DNA of 64,000 bases from Rhodococcus oxybenzonivorans. Lineage in GTDB: Bacteria > Actinomycetota > Actinomycetes > Mycobacteriales > Mycobacteriaceae. The stretch is from assembly GCF_003130705.1 (NCBI RefSeq), contig NZ_CP021354.1:2976001-3040000 (forward strand). The letters are read 5' to 3'. A program made the translations under genes and the position numbers. Each line of letters opens with the position of its first letter. Position 1 is the stretch's first letter. The notes beneath the pieces were generated by a model. That model ran no database searches, had not been told where the DNA came from, and worked only from the letters and a program-made list of their open reading frames with translations. Positions 1 to 9,106 of this stretch are shown piece by piece.

Positions 1-413
1 CTCGGCAATGGGAATATCACCGGACGGTCTACTGGGACTGCGCTGGTCAGCGAGTTCGGTCAACGGTCAGCTCTCGGGACGTGCGGTTCGGGTTCCTCTA
101 TCGGAGCCGGACTACCGGGACTGAGAACCCAGAAAGGATCGCGGCGCCACCCAGAAACGTTCTGCCACACACACGTCCGGCTCATCGTGCGCGCCGACAC
201 TCATTGCAGCAGTTTCTCGTACGCGCGGCGGTCGATGAGAGCGCCTTCGAAGGCCGCGGCGACGAGCCACCAGGTCCGCCGGCGTACCAGCGTGCCACCC
301 ACTACCGACAGCTGGATTGGACCCACCTGATGGTGCCCGGGAAGGTGGGCAGTGGGGAGTCCGGGGTTGTGTACCGAAACTGCGGTACGCGATTCCGGTC
401 CACACCGGCGGTG
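1..413. other. no assignable gene
   Basis: I see no convincing gene here. A short open frame on the minus strand (about 207-413) ends in an actinobacterial-looking stretch but has no start, ribosome site or recognisable domain. It is best treated as intergenic or decayed DNA downstream of the lipase. Confidence 0.4.
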
Positions 414-1088
414 CTACCGGACGAAGTCGCGGACCTGACCGTAGATCGTGGAGTTCTCGAGTATTCCGTTGTGGGTGAGGCATCCTGTCTGCCTGTTGGT
501 CGCACCGGCAAGGGAAACGCTTGAGTCGGGGTTGATCACCGTGTCGCAGGGCGACCACCACGTTCCGTAGGCGGGCGCACCGGGCGTCTCGTCTCCGGAA
601 TTGAGACTCGTCAGATACGCCGAGCCGATCCGCATTTCGGTGCAGGAAGCGGTAAAGCAACCGTTCGAGGTGTCAGTGCCGTGGTTGGGGCCCGCGAGGG
701 AGATCCAATCGTCGATTTTGGTGGCGCCACTGAGGTTCTTGGCGTAATACCGGGTGGACAATCCGCCCATCGAGTGTGTGACGACGTCCACCTTGGCGGC
801 GCCGGTGATGCGGAGAATGTCGTCGACCTTCGCCTCCACCTGTGCGGCGGTCGTGACATTGGATTGATTGGAGTTGTACGACCAGTTGTAGAGCTCGGCG
901 TCGGTCCATCCGTCTGCCTTGAATGCCGCGATCATGGTGTTCCACTGCGAAGAGCTGCCCTGCCATCCATGCACGAAGAGGATGGGATCGTGCCCGGTCG
1001 CGTGAGCGGGTGCCAAGGGTGCGATCAGCAACGACACCGCGACCAGGCCGACGGCGGCGAACAGACGCGAGAGTAGAACACGAGGCAT
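414..1088 (-). CDS. secreted class 2 lipase/esterase (alpha/beta hydrolase)
   Basis: Predicted exported triacylglycerol lipase or esterase of the small LipA-like class. Residues 1-30 form a signal peptide (basic start, hydrophobic core, AHA before the mature end). The oxyanion-type HGW motif is near residue 40 and the nucleophile elbow THSMGG places the serine at about 106; a His in LTHNG near the C terminus fits the third triad member. At 224 residues it is close to the usual length. The ATG at 1088 is chosen because GTGGAG lies six bases upstream; an in-frame GTG at 1100 would overlap that ribosome site. Flanking DNA is decayed, so no operon partner is visible. Substrate cannot be read from sequence. 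Confidence 0.85.
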   Translation of the reverse strand: MPRVLLSRLFAAVGLVAVSLLIAPLAPAHATGHDPILFVHGWQGSSSQWNTMIAAFKADGWTDAELYNWSYNSNQSNVTTAAQVEAKVDDILRITGAAKVDVVTHSMGGLSTRYYAKNLSGATKIDDWISLAGPNHGTDTSNGCFTASCTEMRIGSAYLTSLNSGDETPGAPAYGTWWSPCDTVINPDSSVSLAGATNRQTGCLTHNGILENSTIYGQVRDFVR

Positions 1089-1653
1089 GTAGGGCTCCAC
1101 TTGTAGAAAACTGATAAGGACTGGCGATGTTAATCACCGGTAACTTAGCCGCTGGCGCAGCGGCGTGGAGCGTTTTGGCCACACTCGTTCATGGGGACCA
1201 GGCAGGGTGAATGTAACCCTGCGGCAACAGATACCACCTCCACGCCATGGTCTCGCCGACGCGGTTCTCACTCCCGGCATCGGAGGGACTTCACAGGCTC
1301 GATCCAGCTCACGTACCCGTCATTGTCGAAGTCGGCAATCTACGCTGTGAGAAGTGGAATTCCGGCCGGAACCGCGCGGGCCACTCCCTCACCTCGGAGG
1401 CAGCGCACTGCGCGATCGCCGAACCAAGGACGACTTCCTCGCTCGAGGGCGCGAACATCTTGACGGCGGCGGGTTCCATCTCGCATTGGACGGTCGAGAC
1501 ATCGCGGCTCTGCGACTAGTCCGGCCATCAGCTCAGCTAGACGGTATGAGGGCCTGCGTTGTGGGGCCGAGGGCCTCGTTCTGCAAAGCCTCGTGGGTTG
1601 CCAGGTGAAAGATCACTGCTGGTAGAGCCACATTTTCAGGTCAGGAGGCCCCG
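1089..1653. other. intergenic, nothing recognised
   Basis: This holds the lipase promoter region near 1090-1150 and then about 500 bases with only short overlapping frames in several phases. I recognise no domain, repeat or RNA. Confidence 0.4.
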
Positions 1654-2694
1654 GTGAGAGTTCAGCATACGAGTGTCGGCTCGGATGTGCACGCGTTGTC
1701 GGTCGTGGCGTGCGGGATCGACGAAGATACTGGCGAAGTGTTCAGAAGGCGGCTGAGTCCCGACTACGGCGAGGTCCTTGCCTGGCTACGAACGCTCCCG
1801 AGTCCGGTGAAGGGGGTGTACGAGGCCGGCCCGACAGGGTTCGGGCTGTGTCGGGCACTGACCGCGGCCGCTGTGGAGTGCGTGGTGGTGGCCCCGTCGA
1901 AGCTGCAACGCCCTGCCGGGGACCGGATCAAGACCGATGCCCGTGACGCCCTGCATCTGGCTCGACTCCTACGGTTGGGTGAGATCGTCGAAGTGAGCGT
2001 GCCCTCGGTGGAACAAGAAGCGGCCCGCGATCTCGTCCGTGCCCGTGAGGGCGCCCGGGGGATTTGATGCGGTGCCGGCATCGGTTGTCGAAACTACTGC
2101 TGCGGCAGGGCCTCGTCTATTCCGGTGGGGCGGCGTGGACCGCTGCTCACGACGTATGGCTGCGCGGACAAAATTTCGACCAACCGGCACTTCAGCTGCG
2201 TTCGACTCGGACTACGAGGCGATGATTTTGACACTCGCACGCCGTGACCGCCTCGATGCCGCGATCGCAGACATGGCCGCGGACAGCCCCTACACGCCGA
2301 TGGTGCGCAGGCTCGGATGTCTACGGCCGAACGCAGTCAGCGTGGACACCCCACGTCGGTCTCGTGCCCTCGCGGTCGAGATCGGGGACTGGCACCGGGA
2401 GAAGGCGTCTCCCGCGGCGAGCACGAGGCCACGCAGGCAACCACCGACTCCACCACAAATGGGAACAGTTCACCGCCCGCAAAAAGCGTCCGGTGGTTGC
2501 AAATGTCGCCGTCGCGTGCGAGCTCGCCGGGTGGTGCCTGGTCCCTCGCCACGATCGACGACTGACTCTCAGTTCCCCCATGATCTGGTCGACGAGGCAT
2601 CGGTGGCGAGACCGGCAGCGTGAGGAACGACCTGCGATACAGCTATGAGCAGCAACAGAATCCGAGAACCCACTGTTGCGACGCTCGACACTAG
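1654..2694 (+). pseudogene. IS110-family transposase, frameshifted and internally deleted
   Basis: The first 137 codons read as an IS110 transposase N terminus (DEDD domain): VGSDVHA-type start, YEAGPTG, and VVAPSKLQRPAGDRIKTDARDA in the expected order. The frame is then lost near 2055. Later pieces of the same protein reappear in other frames: an AFDSDYEAMILTLARRD-like stretch around 2200, a HKWEQFTARKKRPVVANVAVA-like C-terminal stretch around 2450, and a terminal RNDLRYSYEQ-like piece ending at 2694. A segment of the C-terminal domain is missing. The start GTG has an AGGAGG site just upstream. The element is dead. Confidence 0.85.
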
Positions 2695-2818
2695 AGCAGC
2701 AGCACCGTTCCTGCCGAACAATCGTCCTGCGGTATCCAACCCACGCATATCAGTCTGACCACGTGTCGCGAATATCGACATGCCGACCCCACTGCTGACA
2801 CCGATCGTCGACCGAAAC

Positions 2819-2858
2819 GGAGGCGGCCCCGGACACCGAGGTTCCCGGGGCCGCCTCC
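2819..2858. terminator. strong GC hairpin, terminator-like
   Basis: Perfect 14-bp inverted repeat (2819-2832 with 2845-2858) around a 12-base loop and no T tract, the I-shaped form common in actinobacteria. It sits just past the IS110 remnant. Confidence 0.5.
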
Positions 2859-2905
2859 ACCTGCCACTTGACAAGACACGACAACATATCAGTTGTCACG
2901 CGGGT

Positions 2906-3076
2906 ACACCGCAACGCGGTGTCCGGAACGAAGACCTGGCGACAGCCGATCCCGCCTAAGGACTGTCCGTCCGCGACATCGCATACAAGTGGGGTTTCAA
3001 CCACGTGCCCTGATTCGCCGCCGCCTACCGTGAGCGATACGGCGTCCTTCCTTCGGAAGCCTTTCGCGATGTGTGA
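2906..3076 (+). pseudogene. AraC-family regulator, C-terminal fragment
   Basis: One frame reads through the second helix-turn-helix of an AraC/XylS regulator: a DLA-DPA helix, then LSVRDIAYKWGFNHV, then AAAYRERYGVLPSEAFR. It is interrupted by two in-frame stops (near 2957 and 3014) and lacks the N-terminal domain. AraC activators often sit beside aromatic-degradation genes, so this may be a relic of a lost catabolic locus. No target can be inferred. Confidence 0.65.
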
Positions 3077-3519
3077 CCCATAGCGACGGAGATCGCCCAG
3101 AATCTCGTTCAGACTCCGACCAATGACCCTCTGAGGAAAACGGCAAACGACGGTGCCCCGCGCCCTTGTATCCACCTGACCTTACATTCCACGAGAACAG
3201 CACTGGCACTGTCGTTTTCATGCCTGCTGCCGCCCCGTTGATCCCGACGTCCTCTTCGCACCCGACAACGAGCACTACGGACCGCGGAAACCCTGTGAAC
3301 GCGCAGCAAACGGATCTGCAGCACCTGCTCTGCTGTTGCGAACAACCTACGCCGAACAGGCCAATGATCGCTAAGGAGTATGGGGCGGAACATCTGAGCA
3401 CGAAGGCACACCGAATCCCTGATTGAACGGACGTTCTTCTGGCACCGCTCTGCCGAGGCAATTCCGCCTCGTTCACTCTGCTCACTGGCCGGCCCGGTGT
3501 GAGATGCGGACTTGGTTAC
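3077..3519. other. intergenic, nothing recognised
   Basis: Only short overlapping frames are present, none with a recognisable domain or ribosome site. It separates the AraC remnant from the C terminus of the IclR gene. Confidence 0.35.
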
Positions 3520-4284
3520 TCATGCGAGCAGCCGATTTCGGCGAGCAAGGGTGATCCCTATTCCTTCAGCTGCCGCGCGAACAGACGCGGCGTGGGTGTC
3601 GGGCCGAAAGCGGTATGAAGGGCCGGTCACGCTGATCGCGGCGACCACGTTCTCGCTCTCGCGGACAGGGGCGGCCACGCACACGATTCCGGTGGCGGAT
3701 TCCTCGTATTCGTAACCGACGCCTTCGGCGGCGATGCGGTCGAGCTGGGTGCTCAGCGGTCCGGGCAGGATGATGGTCCGCGGGGTGTACCGGGGCAGTG
3801 GACCGGAAAGCACCTGCTCTCGGAGGGCACTGTCGGCGTGGGCGAGCAGTACCTTGCCGATCGCGGTGCAGTGCACCGGCATCCGGCCTCCGATTCTCGA
3901 TGGTGCGCTGGCTTGCCGATGCCCGCCGATCTTGGACAGGTACACGACGTCCGTCCCGTCGAGGACCCCCAGGTGCACCGTCTCGTGGGTGCGCACATAG
4001 AGGTCTTCCATGAAGGGGATCGCCACCTCGAGCAGGCTGCGCTCGACCGACGCCCGCATGCCCAGCTCGAACAGGGTGCCGCCGAGCCGGTAGCCGGTTC
4101 CGGTGCGGTCCAGCATTCGCACTGCCGCCATGTCGGAGAGGACTCGGTGCAGCGTGCCCTTCGGGATGGACGTCCGGCGTGCCAATTCGGCCAGCGACAG
4201 GGTCGAGTCGTCGATGGTGAATGCGTGCAGCACCATCATGATCTTGCCCAGCACCGTCGTAGGGTCGAACTCCTGATCGGACAC
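3520..4284 (-). CDS. IclR-family transcriptional regulator
   Basis: Residues about 10-75 form the IclR winged helix (LSLAELARRTSIPKGTLHRVLSDM), followed by the effector domain with characteristic GxxxPxHCTAIGKVLLA and the late ESATGIVCVAAPV motif. At 254 residues it has normal length. Start choice: a GGAGG site at 4296-4300 lies 11 bases before a GTG at 4284; the upstream ATG (4293) is too close to that site and the GTG at 4296 overlaps it. The gene diverges from the hydratase-dehydrogenase-aldolase operon. By family precedent it probably controls that operon in response to an aromatic intermediate; this is inference. Confidence 0.85.
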   Translation of the reverse strand: MSDQEFDPTTVLGKIMMVLHAFTIDDSTLSLAELARRTSIPKGTLHRVLSDMAAVRMLDRTGTGYRLGGTLFELGMRASVERSLLEVAIPFMEDLYVRTHETVHLGVLDGTDVVYLSKIGGHRQASAPSRIGGRMPVHCTAIGKVLLAHADSALREQVLSGPLPRYTPRTIILPGPLSTQLDRIAAEGVGYEYEESATGIVCVAAPVRESENVVAAISVTGPSYRFRPDTHAASVRAAAEGIGITLARRNRLLA

Positions 4285-4334
4285 TGCGAACATCACCTCC
4301 GTTGCCGCCGGCGCACCCCCACGATACCGGCAGT

Positions 4335-4392
4335 GTTCGGCTCAGTGGAACGCAATGCTTGGCAGACCATCTCCCGGCGGCGACAGTGGAAC
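4335..4392. promoter_or_regulatory. candidate IclR operator region
   Basis: Between the divergent genes there is a 17-bp imperfect palindrome with GTTC and GAAC ends (4335-4351). A second copy of CAGTGGAAC lies at 4384-4392, 41 bases after the first copy at 4343-4351, roughly four helical turns. IclR proteins commonly bind such dyads in divergent promoters. Footprinting is lacking. Confidence 0.4.
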
Positions 4393-4428
4393 CACAGTCC
4401 ATTCCCCACGATCGCATCGGGAAGTCAG

Positions 4429-5259
4429 ATGAGCACACCTCAGGGCACCAGCCTGCCCCCCACGGCGCGAGCCTCCGCCGAGGCGGTCGCCGCGGCCGCC
4501 GAGCGGCTGAGTATCGCCGCCGCAACTTCCGCGCCGTGCGCGCCGGTCCGCGACCTGATCGGTACCGACGACGCCGCAGCCGCGTACGCCGTCCAGGAAC
4601 GGATCGTCGCCGACCGGCTCGCCGCCGGTGCGAGTGTGGTGGGCCGCAAGATCGGCCTGACCTCGCCGGCGGTCCAGCAGCAGCTCGGTGTCGACCAACC
4701 GGACTTCGGGGTGCTGTTCGACGACATGCGCTGCGCGGAGGCCGTCCCTATCCCGCTGTCACGTCTGCTGCAGCCGAAGGTGGAGGCGGAGATCGCGTTC
4801 GTCCTCGACCACGATCTGGTGGACGGGCCACTGGACGACGCCCAGATCCGCGGCGCCGTCGACTACGCGGTGGCCGCCCTCGAGATCGTCGACAGCCGAA
4901 TCACCGGGTGGGACATCACCTTCGGAGACACCGTCGCCGACAACGGGTCGAGCGGGCTGTTCGTCCTCGGCGCCGATCGTCGCACCCTCGACTCCTTCGA
5001 CCCGGTCGCCGCGCAGATGCAGATGCTCATCGACGACACCGAGGTGTCGACCGGAACCGGCGCCGCCTGTCTCGGTGACCCGTTACGAGCGCTGGCCTGG
5101 CTCGCGCGCACGGCACGAGAGTTCGGCCAACCACTGCTGTCCGGCCAGGTGATCCTGTCCGGCGCCCTCGGGCCGATGGCCGTCATCGACACCGCCGGCA
5201 CCGTCCGCGCCGACATCACCGGTCTCGGATCGGTCACCGCAACCTTCACCCAGGAGTGA
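4429..5259 (+). CDS. 2-hydroxypenta-2,4-dienoate hydratase
   Basis: Member of the 2-keto-4-pentenoate hydratase / 2-oxohepta-3-ene-1,7-dioate hydratase family. It adds water to 2-hydroxypenta-2,4-dienoate, giving 4-hydroxy-2-oxovalerate. Visible motifs are [18 protein letters not shown], the metal-binding [11 protein letters not shown], and the C-terminal [15 protein letters not shown]. The chosen ATG at 4429 gives 276 residues, slightly longer than the usual 260 because of an Ala-rich N terminus; GGGAAG is just upstream. Its stop lies a few bases before the dehydrogenase start, so the two are coupled. It supplies the step after ring cleavage by the 33-45 kb cluster, although a different pathway could feed it. 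Confidence 0.9.
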   Translation: MSTPQGTSLPPTARASAEAVAAAAERLSIAAATSAPCAPVRDLIGTDDAAAAYAVQERIVADRLAAGASVVGRKIGLTSPAVQQQLGVDQPDFGVLFDDMRCAEAVPIPLSRLLQPKVEAEIAFVLDHDLVDGPLDDAQIRGAVDYAVAALEIVDSRITGWDITFGDTVADNGSSGLFVLGADRRTLDSFDPVAAQMQMLIDDTEVSTGTGAACLGDPLRALAWLARTAREFGQPLLSGQVILSGALGPMAVIDTAGTVRADITGLGSVTATFTQE

Positions 5260-5264
5260 GCACT

Positions 5265-6248
5265 ATGAGCGAGAACACCCGTAAGGTCACCGTCGCAGTG
5301 ATCGGATCCGGCAACATCGGCACCGACCTGATGATCAAGGTGATCCGCCACTCCGACGTGCTGCAGATGGGCGCGATGGTCGGCATCGACCCCGACTCCG
5401 ACGGGCTCGCCCGCGCCCGCCGACTCGGCGTCCCCACCACCTCGGACGGCGTCCAGGGCCTGCTGGAGTTGCCGAACTTCGGCGAGATCGACGTGATCTT
5501 CGACGCCACCTCCGCCAAGGCACACGCCGCCAACACCGCCCTGCTCGAACCGCTCGGCAAACGGCTGATCGACCTCACCCCGGCCGCCCTCGGGCCGTTC
5601 GTGGTGCCGGCGGTCAACCTCGACGAACATCGGGACGCCACCAACGTCAACATGGTCACCTGCGGCGGTCAGGCCACCATCCCGATCGTCGCCGCCGTCT
5701 CCCGCGTGACACCGGTCGCCTACGCCGAGATCGTCGCTTCCATCGCGTCGAAGTCCGCGGGACCGGGCACCCGCGCGAACATCGACGAGTTCACCGAAAC
5801 CACCTCCCACGCCATCGAAGCCGTCGGCGGCGCCGCCCGCGGCAAGGCCATCATCATCCTCAACCCGGCCGACCCGCCGCTGATCATGCGCGATACCGTC
5901 CTGTGCCTGATCTCCGCCCCCGACCCGGCCACCCACGACGCGGTGCGCGACTCGATCCAGACGATGGTCGACCACGTCGCGACCTACGTGCCCGGCTACC
6001 GACTCAAGCAACAGGTCCAGATCACCCCGGTCCCGGACGGCCAACCCGTGCACACCCTGCTCGCCTCCGGGGACACGGCGGCACCCACCCACCAGGTGAC
6101 GGTGTTCCTCGAAGTCGAAGGCGCCGCCCACTACCTGCCGGCCTACGCCGGAAACCTCGACATCATGACCTCGGCCGCAGTGCGCTACGCCGAGTCCGTC
6201 GCCGACACGATCGCCGCCCCGACCGCGGCACAGGGAGCCACCCGATGA
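5265..6248 (+). CDS. acetaldehyde dehydrogenase (acylating)
   Basis: Converts acetaldehyde, CoA and NAD to acetyl-CoA, the last step of the meta-cleavage pathway. The protein (327 residues) has the NAD-binding GSGNIGTDL at 14-22 and the catalytic cysteine at 133 in [10 protein letters not shown], both diagnostic of the BphJ/DmpF/HsaG family. ATG 5265 is preferred over GTG 5256 because AGGAG ends ten bases upstream. The last codons overlap the aldolase start (ATGA), as expected for two enzymes that form one channelling complex. No defects are seen. Confidence 0.93.
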   Translation: MSENTRKVTVAVIGSGNIGTDLMIKVIRHSDVLQMGAMVGIDPDSDGLARARRLGVPTTSDGVQGLLELPNFGEIDVIFDATSAKAHAANTALLEPLGKRLIDLTPAALGPFVVPAVNLDEHRDATNVNMVTCGGQATIPIVAAVSRVTPVAYAEIVASIASKSAGPGTRANIDEFTETTSHAIEAVGGAARGKAIIILNPADPPLIMRDTVLCLISAPDPATHDAVRDSIQTMVDHVATYVPGYRLKQQVQITPVPDGQPVHTLLASGDTAAPTHQVTVFLEVEGAAHYLPAYAGNLDIMTSAAVRYAESVADTIAAPTAAQGATR

Positions 6249-7274
6249 CCACACAGCTGTTCATCCAAGACGTCACCCTCCGCGACGGCATGCACGCCGT
6301 CCGCCACCGCATCACCCCCGACGACGTCGGCAAGATCGTGGCCGCGCTCGACGCCGCCGGTGTCGACGGCATCGAGGTCGCCCACGGCGACGGACTCGCC
6401 GGCGGATCGCTGAACTACGGTCCCGGCAGCAACACCGACTGGGAATGGATCGAAGCCGCCGCCGCCAACCTCACCCACGCCCGGCTGACCACCCTGCTGC
6501 TGCCCGGTATCGGCACCATCGCCGAACTCGAACACGCCTACCAACTGGGCGTGCGGTCGGTGCGGGTGGCCACTCATTGCACCGAAGCCGACGTCGCCGC
6601 CCAGCACATCGGCAAAGCCCGTGAGCTCGGCATGGACGTGTCCGGCTTCCTCATGATGAGCCACATGACCACCGCACCCGAGCTCGCCGCCCCAGGCCAA
6701 GCTCATGGAGTCCTACGGCGCGCACTGTGTCTACGTCACCGACTCCGGCGGCCGGTTGACCATGGACGGGGTGCGCGACCGGGTCCGCGCCTACCGGGAG
6801 GTGCTCGACGAGGCCACCGAGATCGGCATCCACGCCCACGAGAACCTGTCGCTGTCGGTCGCCAATTCCGTTGTTGCCGTGGAGGAGGGTGTCACCCGGG
6901 TCGACGCCTCGCTGGCCGGGCATGGCGCCGGCGCCGGCAACTGCCCGATCGAACCGTTCATAGCGGTCGCGGACCTGCAGGGTTGGAAGCACAACAGTGA
7001 CCTGTTCGCCCTGCAGGATGCCGCTGACGACCTCGTCCGGCCGCTCCAGGACCGGCCCGTGCGCGTCGACCGGGAAACCCTCACCCTCGGCTACGCCGGC
7101 GTGTACTCGTCCTTCCTCCGGCACGCCGAGGTCGCCTCCCAGCGGTATGGCATCGACGTGCGCACCATCCTCCTCGAGGTCGGCCGCCGCGGCCTCGTCG
7201 GCGGACAGGAAGACCTCATCGTCGACATCGCCCTCGACCTGAGCTCCGCGAACACTGAAGCCGCAGTGAACTGA
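6245..7274 (+). pseudogene. 4-hydroxy-2-oxovalerate aldolase, single-base frameshift
   Basis: Cleaves 4-hydroxy-2-oxovalerate to pyruvate and acetaldehyde and normally complexes with the preceding dehydrogenase. The N-terminal half ([11 protein letters not shown] at 11-21, the HMGF-type metal site region, and [13 protein letters not shown]) and the C-terminal half ([41 protein letters not shown]) are both intact but lie in different frames. Removing one C from the CCCC run at 6690-6693 restores a full 342-residue protein with family-normal length and no other defect. Either the gene is newly broken or the run is misread. Start is ATG 6245, overlapping the dehydrogenase stop. Confidence 0.88.
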
Positions 7275-7282
7275 GCCCAGTT

Positions 7283-7302
7283 CGACGGGGCTTGCCCTGT
7301 CG
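7283..7302 (+). terminator. weak hairpin after the aldolase
   Basis: Nine-base arms with one mismatch around a two-base centre, nine bases past the aldolase stop. It could end the operon transcript; no T tract follows. Confidence 0.35.
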
Positions 7303-7464
7303 TCTCCGCATGGGTCAAGACGCCGATTGCGTGGCCCTCGATGTACTCGCTCATGTCTGCCTGCGGTTGTCCCCAAGGGAGTCGGCGAGGAGCGGCTTAA
7401 GCAGTGGAAGCGATGCCAAAGCACGCAAAGGACGTTGCAGCGAGCCGTAACGTAGCGGTGGAGA

Positions 7465-7641
7465 TCAGACCCCGGCGATGATCAGCTCGAACCGGGGGAA
7501 CGCACACATCGGCGTAGAGTCCCGGTCCCACCAAGGCCGCGGTTCACCGCTGCTCGACCAGTCATCCGGCGTGGTCGTCTTCTCCCATTGGAAGCGGAGC
7601 CAGCCTCGGGCCCGGTCGTTGAGGGTTGTCGTGGACGTCAT
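7465..7641 (-). CDS. short ORF, probable truncated gene start
   Basis: A 58-residue frame with a good ribosome site (GAGGAGA five bases before ATG 7641). The peptide is Trp-rich (WLRFQWEKTTTPDDW, then WWDRDSTP) and ends abruptly after FELIIAG. This looks like the N terminus of a longer enzyme cut off by rearrangement rather than a natural small protein. I do not recognise the family with confidence. Confidence 0.45.
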   Translation of the reverse strand: MTSTTTLNDRARGWLRFQWEKTTTPDDWSSSGEPRPWWDRDSTPMCAFPRFELIIAGV

Positions 7642-8197
7642 TGATCTCCTCGAGTCATCGTGTTCTCCCTCAGCCGGGGGGAGTGGCTCGCCGTTGCACG
7701 CCCGCACTTGCAGGAGCTTCGCCCGGGCCACCCAGGCCACTTGTCACGTCGGATCCAGCTGGTCGATTGCCGGCTCGCGAGTGATGCGGGCGGCCCAGGG
7801 GCGTGGCGTTCGGGTTCCCGCACTTTGATCGCTGGTAGCCGCGACAGGTTGGGGCGGCGGGTGCTGCCGATTGGCACCACGGTGCGGGTGAGTGCGTGAA
7901 ACCACAGCAGCAGTACGGGGGTTGCATCCCGGCCACCTCTACTCCGTGTCGGCGCTCCTCGAGCTGGGGAAGGATTATCTTCCCGCGCCTTGACCGAGGT
8001 GACCGACCGATGGTGCCGCTGCAGTACTCCACGGCCGGTAGGTCTCCGATTGCGGTACAGCCTGATCGTGTTGCAGCACCACGAGGCGATTTCACGGCTG
8101 TGATCTCGCGGTGGCACGACGGAGTGGGAGCTGCCGCCAGTAGGGCTGCACCACGGTATCGATGGAAGGTTCACGTCGCCGTCGACAGGACTTTGTG
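7642..8197. other. intergenic, nothing recognised
   Basis: About 550 bases with only mutually overlapping, Arg-rich frames typical of non-coding high-GC DNA. Upstream of the short ORF it may include that gene's former promoter. I see no repeat or RNA. Confidence 0.35.
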
Positions 8198-8908
8198 TCA
8201 CATCTGTTCTGCGGCAGTGGTTGAGGAGACGATACCTGCGATCGAATGGCGGCCGGCGCCGAGAAGTTCCTCGGAAAGCGCTGGATCCGCGGTCCGGACG
8301 GCCCGAGCCAGTACCATGGCCCCGACCATTGAGGCGAATGCTTCGAGGGCGGGTTGGCGGAAGTCGTCGATCGATGATGCACCGCTTGGCACGGTTGGGC
8401 TGCTCGGGTCTTCGGGGTCATTCGGATCTGCGTCAGGGTTTCCTCGCGCGTTTTCGACCGGTTGGGGGCTTAATAATGCGGCGATGATCTGAAGATACGA
8501 CTGGACGCCTTCTGCATAGGGTTGTTGGGCAGTTGCTGTGTGCCGGCTGATGTCCGCACCCATTGCTGGAGCGGGGCATGCTTCGCTCAGTACGTCGCGG
8601 TGGTACTCGGACAGGTAACGCTCTGCGACCCGTTCGAGTGGGCTCAGGGTCGTTGGGGTGTCGGGTGTCTGAGCTAGGAACTGTTTGATCTCGTCTAGTG
8701 TCGCCGTGAACGCAGAGCGGCAGGCTTCTCCGATCAGCGACTCCTTCGATTCGAAGTGGTTGTAGAAGCCGCCTCGCGTCAGTCCGACGTTATTCATGAT
8801 CTGGTCGATGCCGACCTGATCTGTGCCCTGCTCACGGAACATCACGCTCGCTGTGTCCAGGATTTTTCGTCGATTCAGTTGCTTTGCTTCCTTCGAGATT
8901 CGCGGCAC
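8198..8908 (-). CDS. TetR-family transcriptional regulator
   Basis: The N-terminal helix-turn-helix is typical (RRKILDTASVMFREQG, then GIDQIMNNVGLTRGGFYNHFESKESLIGEA). The remaining 180 residues are a helical ligand domain ending in ARAVRTADPALSEELL, with a Pro/Asp-rich loop (NPDADPNDPEDPSSP) inserted before the last helices. The GTG at 8908 is chosen because GGGAGAGGA lies just upstream; a longer ATG start at 8944 has no ribosome site. It is downstream of, and codirectional with, the alpha/beta hydrolase and may regulate it. The ligand is unknown. Confidence 0.85.
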   Translation of the reverse strand: MPRISKEAKQLNRRKILDTASVMFREQGTDQVGIDQIMNNVGLTRGGFYNHFESKESLIGEACRSAFTATLDEIKQFLAQTPDTPTTLSPLERVAERYLSEYHRDVLSEACPAPAMGADISRHTATAQQPYAEGVQSYLQIIAALLSPQPVENARGNPDADPNDPEDPSSPTVPSGASSIDDFRQPALEAFASMVGAMVLARAVRTADPALSEELLGAGRHSIAGIVSSTTAAEQM

Positions 8909-9025
8909 CCGCAATCCTCTCCCGTCTAATCCGAACAACAACATGCTGGCCGTGGGTTTAGTCTAGTGAGGTCCTGCCCACGCCAAGCGCAGCTGTGGGA
9001 TCGCCCGGACCGGGGTTTTCTGCGA

Positions 9026-9061
9026 CTCGGCGGCCACCGGGGCTCCCCGGCGGCCGCCGAG
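9026..9061 (-). terminator. hairpin terminator of the hydrolase gene
   Basis: Ten-base perfect outer arms (9026-9035 and 9052-9061) enclosing a second six-base GC dyad, giving one long stem. It is 46 bases past the hydrolase stop in the leftward direction. Confidence 0.6.
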
Positions 9062-9106
9062 CTCTCATCACGGAGTTAGGTTTCGATCCGCCGCAGCTCG
9101 TTCACG

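Noticed and set aside
3838..4428. Long plus-strand open frame upstream of the hydratase start
   Set aside because: It is antisense to the IclR gene; hydratase homology begins only after the ATG at 4429.
4863..6254. 463-codon minus-strand frame
   Set aside because: Gly/Val/Asp-rich antisense shadow of the acetaldehyde dehydrogenase and hydratase genes; no domain.
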